Shown here: positions 32,045 to 42,729 of the stretch, one piece after another | Layout: every line of letters begins with the position of its first letter | Position numbering within the stretch: position 1 is the first letter of the stretch | Source of the DNA: Liolophura sinensis | Lineage: Eukaryota; Mollusca; Polyplacophora; Chitonida; Chitonidae | Length of the DNA: 64,000 bases | Assembly (NCBI RefSeq): GCF_032854445.1 | Contig: NC_088300.1 | Span: 47,900,984 to 47,964,983, forward strand | Direction: 5' to 3' | Notes under the pieces: model-generated | Databases searched by the model: none | The model's input: only the letters and a program-made list of their open reading frames with translations | What the model was told of the DNA's origin: nothing | Made by a program: the position numbers and the translations under genes

Positions 32045-34300
32045 TCACAGCATGCTGACCTCTGTAATCTACAAACTGTCAGTCACAAGGTATAAGAGAT
32101 ACCAGGCACTCATGTGAAAACGTAGATCTGGCTACATAATGGTTATGCAGTACTCTATTTATATAAACTAACTTGCAATAGAGATATTATATACTTCAAG
32201 CAATCCTATCTATGATAAGGAGACCGTTGTCCCAAATATAGTGAAGTAAAGCCAGACTTCAACTGTAATGGGAGTCTCATCTAATAGATGACAATAATAT
32301 ATAGCTGAAACGGTGTTTTCTGATATATCCCTTGACAAATACATGCGTTGTGTCGTAAATTTGGAAGCTAAAGCCATTAAGCATCACGGTAAGTTAACAG
32401 AGTTTCAATAACAGATTTTCAATATTATAAATTTGTAGTATCGCTTTGATACATATACATTGAATTAATATATTTCCTGGACGTCGCCAAAGTACAGGCC
32501 TTTGATTCAAAATTAAAACTGAAAAGAGCCTCATTGTACAACCCATAAAAGGTAAGTTCTTAGAGAAGTTGTGCAATGTACGTCACCACTTTTCAAGATG
32601 GGTACAAATAATTATTTGTCTAATTAATTCATTAAATTTGTTAGTTACTTATTTACTTAATTAAGTGACAGTTACTAGCTTTTTAGCAATTTTCAAGAAT
32701 ATTTAACTCAAACATGCATGGCGATCAGATTTATTGCTGGAGTAAACCTTTTAGAAACTGGAGGAAACCACCGCGCCTCACAAGGAACCTGATAGAGATC
32801 TTGACTTCAGGCCACAGCCGAGGCATGCTACAATGAATAGGCTGAATTCAAACAGATCAGTTGCTTGTTAGAGCAACTGGTTAGTGATACTTGTTAGGGT
32901 TTGTCAAGAATGCTCCATCAGCAAAGGGTTCAGCATGATTAAAACTTTTGTCAATACCAAGCGGAAAGTGAATTATATATCAACCCTTCCGCAGCAAGTG
33001 GAATAGTATCAAATGCAATCTGTGGCGATAAGTCCACTGTAAAGGTTCATTTCCTTTTGTGTGAGCAGAGCTGGGTTTATTATGGTTGTAACCGTGTCGA
33101 CGCCGTGAGGCATGCTACACGTCATCCTGCTACATGTATATAGATGTACTTACTTCTGGTAAATGAGATCGACCTAATTATGATTCAGTATTGGCAGTGA
33201 GTAAGTAATAGCAAGTCCCAGGGAAAGCTGTATACCGTTAATAAACCACTGGACATAACTGTATTAATGTCCTGTTCAGGTAAAGAAAATTCTTGAGAAT
33301 TTTGACTTTTTTGATTATTTTTGTGAAAAAAAAAATGTTTTCGATAATCGATTTAGCTGCGTTTGAATAATGCTTATGTAAAATAACTTTTGAATCCCTT
33401 CACAATGGTGGGTAATTTCTGACGCAATATAGTCTGTGTCACTCGACCATAGTTGAATTTATATCAATAACTTATAATTATATTGAAATAGGGTTTAATG
33501 TCGTACTCAAGAACCTTAAAGCACGGAGATTAAATGCTCAAGCGTGGGGAAAACAGGAGTGTCTAGAGTGAATTACCGCTGTTTTCGGATTACAGTCTGC
33601 GATCTCATCTTTCAGGACTTCTAGGATGCACGTATGTGGATCCACCGCGACTGTTACAACAATCGCTATTAAGAATACACTGAAACGAAGTATGTATCAG
33701 AGGATATAGCTTTAAATATTATCCAGAAAATAGATCTATTTATTTGTTTTAATTTTTGTTATAATTTTTCCAACCGAGCGAAATGTTTTCAAAACATCAC
33801 ATACTACGATGGTCTGTTGGAACCCTGTGGGTATTTACGCAGCATTCATATTTTTGTCAGTTCTCTTCAAGGTCCTTTTGGTGAACACATTTAATAGCTC
33901 TATGTTGTATATGCATTCTGAAAACCTAAAAGTCTTTGTGTGCTAAGTGGCAAAAACCTAAGGTGACGTCACTGCATGGTCACTATGTGATGAAAATGAT
34001 CACGGTAGAATCAAAGTTTCTTTCAAAAAGCATTTTACTCAGCTGAAAAATTCCAAGAAAGTAAACTATCCTCCTGGACTGTGTTACTGGACTTTTATTT
34101 AACATGTCATTCATGTTAGTGCCTTCTTTGGCCTTAACTGCTTCCACATACTTTACTGAATTATCATTTTTGGGGAGTAATGTGGTTAATAAACAATGTT
34201 TGCTATAATATTGTATACCCAGACCCAGTATACTAATTCAAAAAATCAAGAGGAGAAAAATTTGCTTTCTATGCCACAGCTATCAAAATTGACAGGTAAG
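32045..34300. other. Intergenic, no recognised gene
   Basis: AT-rich. Diverged minus-strand SINE relics may lie at 32688-32790 (TTTCAAGAATATTTAACTCA) and 33495-33545. No supported exon. Confidence 0.45.
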
Positions 34301-34312
34301 ACGTGTGACTCT

Positions 34313-34505
34313 AGTAGTATAGAAGGGGCAGAACGTGCGGTATTGGGGTGGTGGTGAGTCGTTGAGTCCGCGCTCCCATGAGCGAGGCGCATGCGCTTGA
34401 CGTCACACGTCGCGCGAGGCGCGCCAACGGACCAATGAGAGCAGCTCCTTCAGCAGTCACGCGCCAGAGTAGCGCCTTCAGCTCCATTCGCACCAAAACT
34501 GACCT
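34313..34505 (+). repeat. Polinton left terminal inverted repeat
   Basis: Matches the reverse of 41064-41249 in blocks (CGTTGAGTCCG, GCGCATGCGC, ACGCGCCAACGGACCAA-type). The right copy has about 20 extra bases of GGGTTAGGGTGGTGG-type sequence near its end. Confidence 0.9.
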
Positions 34506-34640
34506 ATGAGTGAGCTCTATATCGCGCCAGAACTGATGTCACCCGTGAGAGCAGCTCCTTCACCTCCATTTCGCACCAAAACTGACCAATGGGTGAGCTC
34601 CATTTCGCGCCAAAACTGACCAATGTATGAATGCGCAGTT
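34506..34640. repeat. Short subterminal repeats
   Basis: GCACCAAAACTGACC, GCGCCAAAACTGACC and GTGAGCTC words recur three to four times, alternating with AGAGCAGCTCCTTCA. Confidence 0.7.
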
Positions 34641-34677
34641 TTGGCGTCTGAATTTCATTGACGTCCGCGTTGACGGG

Positions 34678-34822
34678 ATAAATAGAAGGTGCGTGAAGAG
34701 AGTGAAGACTACTAGGGCTATCCTACCTGCCTAGACACCAGACCACATTCACCCAGAGAGACGCTACACTGCCATCATGGCTTACGGGGGAGGAGGAGGA
34801 GCAGTAGAGGCTTCGGAAAAGG
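34678..34822 (+). promoter_or_regulatory. Candidate Pol II promoter and leader exon in the Polinton
   Basis: ATAAATA at 34678-34684 is followed about 95 bp later by ATG (34777) in CATCATGG. The frame MAYGGGGGAVEASEKG runs to a strong donor AAGG|GTGAGT (34823). No acceptor further right gave a long in-phase continuation, so the product is unknown. Confidence 0.4.
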
Positions 34823-35800
34823 GTGAGTTTACTTGTCGGACGTATGCCAGAAGCTTTTCAAGGCGGATGGGTGCGGCATGACCAGACACAGCACTCCGAA
34901 GAGGGAGGAGCGAGGTTGACGTCCCCTGCCTCGGCAGGGTGTGAGTTTAATTGAAGCACGTGTGCCAGGCATTTTTCCCTGTGGGACGCGTGGATGCGGC
35001 ATGAGCGGACGTACCACGCAGAGGAGAGAGGAACGAGGTTCACGTGCCCGACCTCCGGGCGGACGTTTCCCGACCGGGGTCATTTGGCTCGGCACTAGCG
35101 GCGACACAAAAAAACAGCCACGTGTGTGGCAATGATTTTTTTTAGGACTTCTTTCGTCGCTCACGCCATATGCACATACGCCAGGTGCCACATCACACAT
35201 CCCAAGTCAGTACCACCACCATTCACCATATCACCTCGCCATATAGAGGAGGAAATATATGCCATCCCCAGGCCACTCCATGTTCACACGTTCGGTAAAA
35301 CAACGTTCCCGCATTGAGTGCGGTAGTAGTTGTTTTCACCTAGATCATACTTATGCAGGTGCATCCCTAAAGGTATCCGAATGCGAACATAGGCCGTCCT
35401 CGTTGGTGAGGCGATCAGTCACTGACCTCCCACCTCATGAACCCGACGCCTCTCCACCTAGGAGTTACACCCTCACCACGTCCCCTCGCGCACAGCACGC
35501 GCACTTTCTTCCCTTTGAGGTGAAAGGAGTACGCCAGGACGTGGTTAGAAGAATAAGAGGGACAGGTCAGTCTGGTTAAGGAACTGGTACGAGGACGAAT
35601 GCCTGCAGCATGAGCAAACACAGCACGCCGAGGAAGAGAGATGATCACGTGCCCTACCTGCGCTCGGACGTTTTGCCCGACGGACACATTTGGTTCGGCA
35701 CCAGTAGGCGCACATGAAGAAGAAAGAGCGGGTCTACGTATGCGGCAACGTGAGCAGACACAGCACACAGAGAAACAATGCAGATTATGTACAGCAGTGA
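34823..35800. repeat. Diverged internal repeats of the Polinton
   Basis: Segments near 34825-34930, 34940-35130 and 35585-35775 share GCGGCATGA, AGACACAGCAC, TCACGTGCCC and CATTTGG blocks in the same order. They resemble two to three old tandem copies. No gene is supported. Confidence 0.55.
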
Positions 35801-35815
35801 GAAGACGAATGTATT

Positions 35816-36323
35816 GCCAGTCTGGTCAGGAAAAGATAAATGTGACAAAGCAGCAGAAGGGTGGAGAGCGAGCAAGGCGAGTAACCCGTTCAGGTGGGAC
35901 ACCGCACTGGAAGAAAGTATCTATCTTTCACCCATGACGTGTGCCATAAGACGTTTACTCGGGTATGCAAATTACTACGGAATAGATAAACCACAGTCTA
36001 GGAGAAGCGAGATCTGACCGCAACACCATCACACCAACGACCAGGCCCACAATTCTCCCATAATGTAGCTAGCAGGCAACCGATATAGCACCGCTCTAAT
36101 GCCAGTCTGGTCAGGAAAAGGTGAATGGGACGAAAAGGCCGCAGGGGGATGGAGAGCGAGCGAGGCGAGTAACCAGGGGTACTAGGGGTACTAGGTAAAA
36201 TCCATATGGGAGGACATCGCACTGTAAGACAATAGATAAACCACAGTCTAGGAGAAGCGAGATCTAGTCGCAACACCATCACACCAACGAGTAGCACCTC
36301 AATTCCCCCATAATGTAGCTAGT
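35816..36323. repeat. Direct repeat pair inside the Polinton
   Basis: Copy 1 (35816-36073) and copy 2 (36101-36323) both begin CCAGTCTGGTCAGGAAAAG and end CCCATAATGTAGCTAG. They share AACCACAGTCTAGGAGAAGC. Copy 2 has lost about 35 bp and carries a doubled GGGGTACTA. Confidence 0.85.
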
Positions 36324-36740
36324 GGTATATATATATGCACACAATAACCACAAATGCCTGCGTGGTAACCCGGGGGTCTTCTAGCCCCTCAGGCATAGCT
36401 CGCTCCCGGGAATACCATCCGTATTCGTTCCGTCCGGGGGATTGCCGGCCTCTTCCTTGGAAGTTAGGGGGAAAGCCGAGCGAGTCTCGTTCGCCGGGGC
36501 TGCTGGGCCTGTTGCCCGCGGGCCGAGGCTTGTGCACCCGTCTGCTATTCTCTCTGTCTTGCTAGTGCAGGTGGGGTTGTGCTGGGTGATTGAGGGCGGT
36601 AATGGAGTGTTCATTTATTATTAAGCCCCTGCGCGGGTGTTTGTGTCTGTGTTCACCTCCTGCTCCCGGTCTGCTTCCCTGTCAAATACATTAAATTCAC
36701 CACTCTCCCACACATCAGTACTACCCTCATCATCATCATC

Positions 36741-37268
36741 CTCCCTGACACGGCTCAGGTTAAGCCGGCGCAACAACAACGTCCCAACACGAAATGGATC
36801 GTTGATCTCTTGACGAACATCATGCCCGGTTCCAGGCGAATGATGATCGGGAGTATGTTCAGCACGGAAATTCTGCTGGCCACCCAGTTACTTCAATGGT
36901 ATCTCGCTCAAGGGCTGGTAGAGACGCTCGTCTACCAAGTGATGGAGTACACGCGCGAGCCAGCCTTCCAAACATCCGACTGGCACTACTGCGAGATGGA
37001 CACGGACTTCGCGTAGATGGCCTGGTCTGACCCGGACTGTGAGTCCTTGGTTAGACCTGAGCTGCGGGCGGTATACGAGGCGGAGCGGGATAAATGGTTG
37101 CCTCGACAAAAGGTCTACAAATCAAAGTCACTGTTGACCGACGGACAACACTCCGCGTTGGGGAGAGCCATGGCGTTAGCTAAGAATATCCGGTGCGGAG
37201 TTTGGTGCGTCGAGTTTGGCGGGAGAGCGTGCGTCTTCTGGGCCCAACGGGCAGGTGAGAAGGAGTAG
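36741..37268 (+). pseudogene. Unassigned Polinton gene remnant
   Basis: Plus-strand frame of about 175 codons with one in-frame stop at 37014-37016. It is protein-like on both sides (LLATQLLQWYLAQGLVETL before; CESLVRPELRAVYEAERDKW after). It is the only substantial plus-strand coding remnant of the element. A degraded piece of DNA polymerase B is one possibility because that gene is otherwise missing, but I see no diagnostic polymerase motif. Confidence 0.45.
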
Positions 37269-37559
37269 AAGCGGCGCGTGTTCTTGGTCCTGCTTGCAGG
37301 TGACGAGTGGAAGTGGTGCGTCGGATCTTCCGTTTTATAGACGTCCCTCTCACCCCGCCCAGCTTGGCCCGTACCCTGCGCTGGACACAGCAACCGGCTT
37401 TGGCCACCGGCTGTCTTTCCACCTCCAGAGCGCGTCGTTTCAAGGCCTGGTTCACCGGCTCTCCCTCGTCCCACACGTCGTCCATGACTTTTAGTCCCCC
37501 ACGTAACGTAGTTTTTGTCAACGTCTCCACAGCCGGCTTTAACTAGGGTTGCGCCATTT

Positions 37560-37678
37560 TGATGGCATTGCTGAGCAGGTAACCCACCTCTGCCAGCTTG
37601 CTTGGAGTAATAGTTAATGTAAGATCGGTACAAGGCGGGGTTGTCTACGACACTCATTGCAAAGGTAAAGCGCGCCAC
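37560..37678 (-). pseudogene. Polinton small ORF remnant (YINYYSKQAG motif)
   Basis: Directly after the minor-capsid remnant a frame reads NPALYRSYINYYSKQAGRGG and then loses similarity. The position suggests a small virion-associated protein, which is inference. The long frame to 37115 beyond this point is probably GC-driven. Confidence 0.35.
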
Positions 37679-37689
37679 TGTCGAAAGTG

Positions 37690-38850
37690 AAGTGTCTTTA
37701 CCGCTTTAATGCGACTAGTTGGCCCGTATCGTCCCTAATATCAATTTCCAACGCCGAGATATACTTCCGCCGCACGGGTATGTATTCCACGTGTTGGAAG
37801 GTGTTCCTTTTTGTGATCCGCCCGCCCCATGAGCCAATCGTACGGTAAGTTCATGAGTTACATCAGACGCCGGCTGAAACTGAGCCCCAGTTGTTTCTGA
37901 AACCGCAGGCTGTATTTCCGCTGCATTTCATCGAAACTGAACGTCAAATCACCGGTGTGAACCTTGAGTGAGGTGATGTGTGTGTTGGTCAACAAGCCGG
38001 TCAAGCCCTTGACGAGGTCTTTGGGTGAATAGTAACAATCTGCTGGCAATGATAACTTATGCTTAGCGCGGTGCGAGTCGTCTTTGGAGTCTTAGACCTA
38101 CCACACTTCGTCTTGCCGCACGTTGAACCAGGTCTTGGAATGTGGTATCAACCCACATTCCCAATTGCCAGTCAAATGCATAGATTGTGGCAGTTGGGTG
38201 GTGAAATGTGTCAAGGTATTGCTGGGGAAGTAGTCGAGCGAGCTGTTACTGGACAGCGTCACTTGAAACATGTTGGTGAGGTGATCTCCTCCAGGCGGAT
38301 TGACCGTCTTTCCATCTGGCGCCGGTATTTTATACGGACTCCACTTTAGCGGGGGTACGACGGCTGGAGACGGACGTAGTCCTGGTCGCCGCTGTTGTCG
38401 TCCCTTGGGTCGGCGTGGTGCGGTGGTGTTGGCAGTGGTTTTGGTGGTTGTGGTTTTGGTGAGAGGAGGAGGAGGAGGAGGAGGAGGAGAAAGAAGAGGG
38501 CGAGAACGGGTGGGCATAGACCGTGATGTGGTAGGGGGTGTTTTCGTCTCGGCTGGTGTGTCCATCTTTTCCCGCATCTGATCGCGCCAGTGATCGTGTG
38601 ATCGCTCGGTGTCGCCCCAGAGCAGAGCAGCCTTTCTCCGTCCTTTCTTATGCAGGGGAACACTTTTCTTGACCAAGGTGCGAATATAAGCGTTATGTCC
38701 GACATTCATATACAATTCGTAGTCCGTAAAGGGTGTTCCAAGTCGATAATCGCAAGATCCATTTCCAAAACAACGTTTAACACTAGCTCCCAAAGACAAA
38801 GGTATGTATGAAATTATACAAATTGGAAATAAAGCCGGTAACACACAAGT
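37690..38850 (-). pseudogene. Probable Polinton minor-capsid (penton-like) gene remnant
   Basis: Minus strand. A frame of 248 codons (38844-38098) has a basic N-terminal part, a Pro/Thr-rich linker with eight consecutive Pro, and then SNSSLDYFPSNTLTHFTTQL. That last block resembles the N-terminal segment of minor-capsid-type proteins of Polintons as I remember the family. Similar decayed coding continues after a stop at lower coordinates (YYSPKDLVKGLTGLL at about 38030, YISALEIDIRDDTGQL at about 37760). In intact elements this protein would form virion vertices; here stops and frame changes make it non-functional. Confidence 0.5.
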
Positions 38851-39009
38851 AAGAAGCGGTCATCAGTTTTTAATGATGCCGGGTAGACAGTGGACCCGTC
38901 TTGTGCCGTTGTAGCTTTTTCTTCTGAGCCCGTGATATGCACACAAACACCGAAGTAAACCTGGATCGTTGCCGTGCAGCACGGCGCGTCGAATGACGCG
39001 GGTGGTTAG

Positions 39010-39630
39010 AGGACAGCAGGGACAGCAAGGGACCGTAGCGTTGACATGGAAACAACTGATTCGGCAGATCGTGCGTAAGAAGTTTTATGACTTGGGCAGG
39101 TAGGCGTGCTGAGTCTCTCTGGGGAAGATGTGGGTGCAAAGCCGTTAGGTTCGGCGGTGGCATCCTCAAACGCCTCGCCCACGTACTGCGTCCGCCCTGG
39201 AGCCATCTGTTTAGTGATTGTGGTAATTTAAGACGCGTCTCGCGGGTTTTTAAACAACACCAAGTAGTTTGCGTTAAGACTGATAGTGCGATTATCTTTG
39301 GTTTTCTTGAACAAGTTCTGCACGATGTACACAACGCTGATATTGCATTGGTGGCTGCCTTTGGTAAAGAGTTTTGTCATGCGTTCGTCCGCTTCGGCCA
39401 TCAAATCGTCCACGATGACTAACGTCCTCTACCCCGGGTCGAATCCTGTCTGGCTGGGCACACCTTCTTCAAACCGAACACTGGGTGAGGTTGTGTACAA
39501 CTGCTGCCACTCCGCGTAACACCAACCGTTTCACAAACATGGACTTTCCACACCCCGTCAGTCCGCTTACGATGCAGGTAAACGGATGCTCCCATCTAGT
39601 ATCCATGAATGGAGAAGCTGGGTAAGTCAA
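39010..39630 (-). pseudogene. Polinton packaging ATPase (FtsK/HerA type), decayed
   Basis: Minus strand. Walker A is visible at 39564-39541 (SGLTGCGKS). After a frame change, Walker B VIVDDLMAEADERMTKLF follows from 39420, then NISVVYIVQNLF and LNANYLVLFKNPRDAS. A last block near 39180 reads YVGEAFEDATAEP in another frame. In Polintons this ATPase is thought to pump DNA into the capsid. At least two frameshifts and a stop break this copy. Confidence 0.85.
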
Positions 39631-39639
39631 TCGGCTGTT

Positions 39640-40260
39640 AGTGCGGGTGGGGGTGAGGTACAGTGCGGGAGGTCGCTGCGGTCACCGCCACCGTCAGCGC
39701 GGGCAGGGAGGGCGAGGTTGATGGACTGCTACTGCTGCTGTTACTTGGGTGAAGAATAGACGGGTGTGGACATGGTGATCGGTACCGAAGTATTGTTAGG
39801 GAGTGATGGTGGATGACGCCGGCGAAGTTGAGGTGAACTGGGAAATTTCGGAAACTTCAACCGAGGAGTGATGGCTTGGTCCGTGGACGCGTCCTGCTCG
39901 GCGATAGCGGGCTGGATGTCAGGTCTTCACCCGGGACAGTGCTGCCAAGCCAACGCGCGATGTCACTTGGCGACGACGGTGTTGATGGTATTGGTGACGG
40001 CGGGGGCGGCGGAGACATAGGCTTCCCTGACCAACGGAGAAGTGTCTTGTTCAATTGCCCTTTTACATATTGAATGGTCGACTGGTTTTGGAGGAGCACG
40101 GCTGCCACGGTGCCTTTATTCTCGCCTATATTCTCGCACAAACCCACTGATCCATCCCTTGAGGTAGGTCGATAGGGAGTGATCCCCGTCATCCTCGGGG
40201 TTAAAAACGTTTGACGTCCGTGACCGGCACCCAAGAATTAAAGATGGGTGGATAGCAAAC
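39640..40260. other. Polinton spacer between ATPase and integrase
   Basis: The minus-strand frame 40234-39857 is Pro/Ser-rich (PPPPPSPIPSTPSSPSDIAR) without a recognised family. It could be the remnant of a small element gene. Confidence 0.4.
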
Positions 40261-40264
40261 CTAC

Positions 40265-41125
40265 TTCACCCAACAGTACAGTTTTCTTCGGCAACGTTCC
40301 CTTTTTAACATCTTCTCGACCTGATAAGACTTGTCTGCTGCGGCCGTCACCAGTTGTAGTTCGGTGTCGTAAACGTCCCAAGCAACTGTTTCCCGTTCAA
40401 GTCCACTAGTGTGTATACGACAGGCTGACGAGGGTGGGTGCGGACGATGCGGAACATTTCCGTTCTCTAATTTGGGAGGTACGATTTTTCAGATTTCCCT
40501 TTCCTCTCACTTATACGCACGAGATCGCCGGAGGGATAACAGTACAACGATCGTTTGGACGTGGGTGGCCCTCGCACTTCTTCCTGGTTCCGGGTGGTGA
40601 CTTCGATGAGGGCCCATCGTATACACCGATGATTCGCTCGATTATAGCCGCGGATCAGCGCCGGTAAGGCGTCCAGGTACCGCCGAGTGTTATGAGCAGT
40701 GAAATATTTATATATGCGTCCTTTCAAAGTAAGGTTAAACCGTTCTACCTCGGAGGCTTTGGCCTGGTTTGAAAGACTCCCCCCCCCTCGTTGTCCTTTA
40801 AAAATTCCTGAAATGGTCTGTCCTGAAACTCTTTGCCCTTCTCCCTTTGCAGGTACAACGGTCGAAGTCCCGTCTGGAATATGCGTTGAAACGTCTCGAT
40901 GAGACGAGCACCAGTTTGGTGCGTAGTGGAACCACCCAGGCGTACTTGGAGAGGACATCGATGCAGGTAAGTAGCAAACGCTACCATGTCGACCAGGTCC
41001 GCCTGCCACTGACTGTTTATACCCCCAACCCAACGAGGGTAGAGCCGTCGAGCGGGATGGTGCGGCGTGGGTCCGTTTTGGCGCAAAAGAGCTGAAGGAG
41101 ATGCGGTCGTTGGTCCGTTGGCGCG
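40265..41125 (-). pseudogene. Polinton integrase (retroviral-type DDE), decayed
   Basis: Minus strand, next to the right terminal repeat as in typical Polintons. SQWQADLVDM carries the first catalytic Asp. LYLQREKGKEFQDRPF covers the second, where the expected Asp reads Glu or is lost. SEVERFNLTLKGRIYKYF carries the catalytic Glu, followed by RRYLDALPALIRGYNRANH. A C-terminal SH3-like part (GDLVRISERKGKSEKSYLPN) and further coding to about 40270 follow in other frames. At least three frame changes make it inactive. Its original role was insertion of the element at 6-bp staggered cuts. Confidence 0.9.
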
Positions 41126-41249
41126 TCTCGCGTGACGTGTCACGTCACGCGCATGCGCTGACCTCATGGAAGCTCGGACTCAACGACACACCTCCACCAC
41201 CCTAACCCCACCACCCTAATACCGCACGTTCTGCCCCTTCTATACTACT
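41064..41249 (-). repeat. Polinton right terminal inverted repeat
   Basis: Inverted match to 34313-34505; see the left copy. Confidence 0.9.
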
Positions 41250-41255
41250 GACGCT

Positions 41256-42400
41256 TTTATACTGATTTGTCCCTTAAATTTACATGGCCCCTCACTGTTA
41301 CATTTAACGAGTTATAAAAACAGTGTAAAAGTGAAATATATTTCTTTCAAGATTAGATTATATTGATATCGATTAGGTTCTTTTACAGTATGGGAGATTT
41401 AACTCGGAGTGAAGTGAACAAGATCGCCCTCTTTCAGAGAACTTTTCTCTTTCAGAAGAGTTTCCTACCTTTTCTTGTAAACCATGTCACTGCGTGATAT
41501 CATAACCTATACAACACCATCTTCTAAATATTTACGACAAAGGAGAGCGTAGTACTGCGAATGAGTTGTACTGGTAGCCCCATATAAACTATCAATCTAT
41601 TGTCACGTTAAGATTCTTTTTATTTTCGTTTTTTTTTTGTTGTTTTTTTTTTTATTTGTTTAATTTTTCTACTATTTTCTACTAATGTTAGCGTACTTTA
41701 GTGTTGCGTCGTGACAATGAGAGAGTAACAATTTTCAGCTAGAATAAATTTTAATCTATTGTATGCATCACGGTGAATTGTTCTCCCTTCATTTCCTGCC
41801 AACAAGGATTCATTCTATGCGTATGCAACAATACGTGAATATGTTCTTTGTAGAACGGCAAAATTTAAAATGCATCTCTTTCTATATACTTTTTGTCTCG
41901 CCTCAATGAATTCGACGTTCTTCTACGTTTTCTAATACAAGAGTAATTAGACGCATAGTATGACTTCTAGTATGACAGTCTGCAAAGTAACAACATCATT
42001 TGGAGAGCAGTCGGAAAGACATTCAGGTCACACAGTTGTCCCTGACCAGGTGTTATAAAACTCAGCCACTCCACACACTTTAACTATCACCAAAGAAACC
42101 TAGAGAAGATTGGTATGGGGAATTAGCAATGAGTTGTAGTTCCTAGACTTTCATCTGTTAAAACACCTGTATAATATATTGAACTATTTGTTTATTTGCT
42201 ATCATTATTAAATATTTTTTAAATTATTTTGCATTTGCATAAAATAACAGGAACATGTTTATGAAAATAATTCATCTGTCTCAAAAAACTCAGATGTACA
42301 AGTTTGTTTATTTTGCACGTAAGTGATTCATGTAGAATCTCTGGACTCTTGTTTACCAGGTTTGTAGCCTATAGGTCTTGCTAACTCATGTTTAGCTCTC
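41256..42400. other. Intergenic, no recognised gene
   Basis: AT-rich with a T-rich tract at 41618-41660. Nothing else found. Confidence 0.5.
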
Positions 42401-42453
42401 TTGGTTGGCTTCTATATAAAGCCTTTGTTTCAATATTCAGCCTTAATTGAAGA

Positions 42454-42723
42454 ATGCTTTTTATTGTCATTTCGCCTTCTCCATTGTTTGTGCACGAGGA
42501 CGTGGGAAATGTTAAAATAATCTGCCATGCAATTGGTTGTTATCCGATGCACGTCATCGCTAAGTATGTTGAGCCAATCCGAGAACAAGAATTAAAACCA
42601 GATTTTCCTCATTTTAACAAGATGATAAAACAACTATATAGTCTTTTTGCCACTTCCATCAAACCACTGACAAATGGGAGACTGAATAAATTAGTCCGAG
42701 TCTTCGCTCATGGCCGCTTGTAG
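42454..42723 (+). CDS. Candidate small reading frame with TATA box, unknown
   Basis: 89 codons starting MLFIVISPSPLFVHEDVGN. TATATAAAG at about 42412 lies some 40 bp upstream of the ATG. The composition is protein-like (HVIAKYVEPIREQELKPDF), but I recognise no family and the frame is short enough to be chance. Confidence 0.2.
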   Translation: MLFIVISPSPLFVHEDVGNVKIICHAIGCYPMHVIAKYVEPIREQELKPDFPHFNKMIKQLYSLFATSIKPLTNGRLNKLVRVFAHGRL

Positions 42724-42729
42724 ACACGG

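Larger units (their letters stand above)
34313..41249. mobile_element. Polinton/Maverick element, internally deleted and decayed
   Basis: A 6937-bp element. Both ends read AGTAGTATAGAAGGGGCAGA inward, forming inverted repeats of nearly 190 bp. Six bases flank each end: GACTCT at 34307-34312 and GACGCT at 41250-41255, one mismatch; a 6-bp duplication and an AG-type terminus fit Polintons. Inside, on the minus strand from right to left, are a retroviral-type integrase, a packaging ATPase and probable minor-capsid genes, all broken by frameshifts and stops. Intact Polintons are usually 15-20 kb; no protein-primed DNA polymerase B, cysteine protease or double-jelly-roll major capsid gene is recognisable here. 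Base composition is much more GC-rich than the flanks. This is an old, non-autonomous copy. Confidence 0.9.

Noticed and set aside
37115-37678. 187-codon minus-strand frame in the Polinton
   Set aside because: Only the first 30 or so codons look like element coding sequence; the rest is GC-rich low-complexity sequence overlapping the plus-strand remnant.
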